Source: a virus. Taken from it: DNA of 64,000 bases. The number at the start of each line of letters is the position of its first letter. Within the stretch, counting starts at the first letter, position 1. Positions 62,563 to 64,000 of the stretch are shown piece by piece. The position numbers and the translations under genes are program-made. The DNA lies in the IMG/VR virus record IMGVR_UViG_3300047462_000185, positions 42,638-106,637 of that record. The stretch is one strand, 5' to 3'. Below the pieces are notes generated by a model. That model saw only the letters and a list, made by a program, of their open reading frames with translations. It made no database searches and had not been told where the DNA came from.

Positions 62563-62694
62563 CCACGACGACTTACCTCCACAGCCTGATCGAATAACCC
62601 AGAGCAGAACGCAAGACTAAAGCCGCACCCCTGGATCGTTCCCAGGGGTGCGGCTGGCGCTGGCCGCTCGCACCCATTCCCATTGTGACTTCGC

Positions 62695-62722
62695 AAAGCC
62701 CCGCCCCCGAGCGGGGCTTTTT
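62695..62722 (+). terminator. rho-independent terminator
   Basis: AAAGCCCCGC / GCGGGGCTTTTT with a short loop. A second GC hairpin (AGCCGCACCCCTGG / CCAGGGGTGCGGCT) lies at 62622-62656. Confidence 0.88.
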
Positions 62723-62737
62723 CTGTTGGAGGTGCGT

Positions 62738-63037
62738 GTGACGCAATTCACCAACTACAGCCAGACCATCGGCCTCACGCCGGTGCAGATATGGCCCACC
62801 CTGAGTGGGACGGTGTCCTACATGCGGCTCTGGAACGTCAGCGCGTCCGGCGGTCCAACGATATGGCTGACGCGATACGGCTCCAGTCCGGCCGCAAATA
62901 CGCCCGGCTCGTTTCCCCTGCAACCAGGCGAATTCGAGGAATTCGAAATCGCGTCCGGCTTCAATCCGCCGCTCAATTCGGTGTGGGCCATCGCCACCGC
63001 GGCCGGCGCCGAACTGACCGCAGAAGTGGGGTCCTGA
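62738..63037 (+). CDS. small tail-associated protein candidate, 99 aa
   Basis: GTG start MTQFTNYSQTIGLTPVQ with GGAGG. Beta-rich sequence (YMRLWNVSASGG, IWLTRYGSS, ELTAEVGS) directly before the SGNH tail protein. Pattern and position suggest a virion surface protein; no family confirmed. Confidence 0.65.
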   Translation: MTQFTNYSQTIGLTPVQIWPTLSGTVSYMRLWNVSASGGPTIWLTRYGSSPAANTPGSFPLQPGEFEEFEIASGFNPPLNSVWAIATAAGAELTAEVGS

Positions 63038-63038
63038 C

Positions 63039-64000
63039 ATGCCGGTCCGGCGCATCGGTTCGTCCAGCTCCATCATCACGCGCCGGACCAACTTTCAGGG
63101 CAGGTCCGCAATCATCAACCAGCCCGTCGTCGCGTTTCCGTGGCGGACCCTCTACCAAGGCGTCTACACGAGCGGCGCAGGGTCTGTGGCGGCGTCGAGC
63201 GATCGAGGCGGCCAGTCGCAGCACACTTGGTATTTCATTGCGCCGGGCGTGACCTCGATCAGGGCCGTCTTTGGCAACACGGCCTACAACGCCAACTCGC
63301 CGGCCGGCGAATACACCACCGGTCTTTCCACACTCACGGTCGGCATGTCCTGGAACAGCCCGAAGAATATTGCGGCCAACGGCTGGCGCTACGGCACGTT
63401 CCTGGGCGGCAACAACACAATCTCGATCCCTCCCGGCGCACTCATCGCGTCCGATCCCGTGCCGGTGGTCGGCGTGGTGGGAGCGCCGTTCTGGAGCAGG
63501 ACCTGGCTACAGATTCCGGCCGGCGGATCATTTCCGTTAGGAATGGTTTCCAGCGCGTTCAGCTTGTCGGGACTGCCGATCATCGCGCTGGATGCATCAT
63601 CCTGCGGCCACAATTACCCACAGAGCAATCCTTTCAACAACGGCAACAACACAGGCGCCGACAAGCGCTTGGTCCAGGGCGTCTCGGGCGACGGCGGCGA
63701 TGGCGGCGCGTTGTGGATCAGCACCTACGGTGACCACAGCTACGGGCCGCTGGGTATCATCGGAACCTGCGCCACGCCGAACATTCCGGTTGTCGCCATC
63801 ATCGGCGACAGCAACGCCGAGGGTCTGGGCGACGCCTGGGCGGAACTGGGGATTTTCCAGCGCGCCCTGCTCGCCGCTGGCCTGACCGGCATCAAGCTCG
63901 CGTTCAGCGGGGACTCGGCCTATCAGTTCACCCCGCTCACGCAACGTCTCATGCGGCAACTTCTGCTCGAAGCATGCACGCATGCGATCTGCGAATATCC
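63039..64000 (+). CDS. tail fibre/spike with SGNH hydrolase domain, truncated by window end
   Basis: ATG 63039 one base after the previous stop; open to the window end (320 codons). The first 250 residues are beta-rich and Gly/Asn-rich, then VVAIIGDSNAEGLGDAW gives the GDS-x-x-x-G block I of SGNH esterases. Phage SGNH domains de-acetylate host surface polysaccharides. The Gly and Asn of block III and the His of block V lie beyond the window. Confidence 0.8.
   Translation, partial: MPVRRIGSSSSIITRRTNFQGRSAIINQPVVAFPWRTLYQGVYTSGAGSVAASSDRGGQSQHTWYFIAPGVTSIRAVFGNTAYNANSPAGEYTTGLSTLTVGMSWNSPKNIAANGWRYGTFLGGNNTISIPPGALIASDPVPVVGVVGAPFWSRTWLQIPAGGSFPLGMVSSAFSLSGLPIIALDASSCGHNYPQSNPFNNGNNTGADKRLVQGVSGDGGDGGALWISTYGDHSYGPLGIIGTCATPNIPVVAIIGDSNAEGLGDAWAELGIFQRALLAAGLTGIKLAFSGDSAYQFTPLTQRLMRQLLLEACTHAICEY

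Overview
The window is a GC-rich (roughly 60 percent or more by eye) segment of a large temperate tailed-phage genome whose host is most likely an alphaproteobacterium. The phage assignment rests on a terminase small/large pair, a portal protein, a primase-helicase, ERF annealing protein, YqaJ-type exonuclease and SSB, a tyrosine integrase with an AlpA-type regulator, and an HTH repressor facing a Cro-like gene. The alphaproteobacterial assignment rests on the HNGGP motif protein, DUF6471, an IS1595-type transposase of alphaproteobacterial flavour and, above all, a circularly permuted tmRNA gene of the alphaproteobacterial kind. Both ends of the window cut genes, so this is only part of the genome.

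Layout. 1-13.2 kb: leftward operon of small unknown genes, an AAA+ ATPase split by a frameshift, a ParB-like protein, SSB, ERF and YqaJ nuclease (recombination module). 13.5-18.4 kb: rightward replication operon; the initiator-like gene contains iteron-like 33-bp repeats (candidate origin) and is followed by the primase-helicase. 17.7-21.2 kb: decaying accessory DNA (truncated methyltransferase, IS1595 transposase lacking its catalytic end, frameshifted Mom-like gene). 21.2-24.2 kb: VRR-NUC nuclease and the divergent Cro-like/repressor pair. 24.2-32.4 kb: about twenty small leftward genes separated by repeated hairpin leader modules. 32.6-39.8 kb: terminase (large subunit interrupted by an intein), cupin-like protein, portal. 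39.8-50.5 kb: many small overlapping genes, integrase at 44.8-46.0 kb, and an orphan MbcA/ParS-type domain. 50.8-55.2 kb: 37 tRNA genes covering all twenty amino acids, a tmRNA and an HNH gene, with a second HNH gene beside the array. 55.8-58.7 kb: leftward genes including a DGQHR protein and a GT-A glycosyltransferase. 58.7-64 kb: rightward structural genes, ending in a truncated SGNH-hydrolase tail protein.

How it may work together. A palindrome CACAT-N4-ATGTG recurs at about eighteen intergenic places, nearly always just before a gene or operon and oriented with it. One perfect copy lies between the Cro-like gene and the repressor, so these are probably dispersed operators of the lysogeny switch, comparable to the stoperators of cluster A mycobacteriophages. 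Leftward accessory genes carry three families of repeated leader hairpins placed directly upstream of the Shine-Dalgarno sequence, which suggests shared translational or RNA-level control. The tRNA array plus tmRNA would let the phage maintain decoding and ribosome rescue during host shut-off. Several genes show single-base frameshifts, some in short homopolymers; these may be real decay or assembly errors and need read-level checking.
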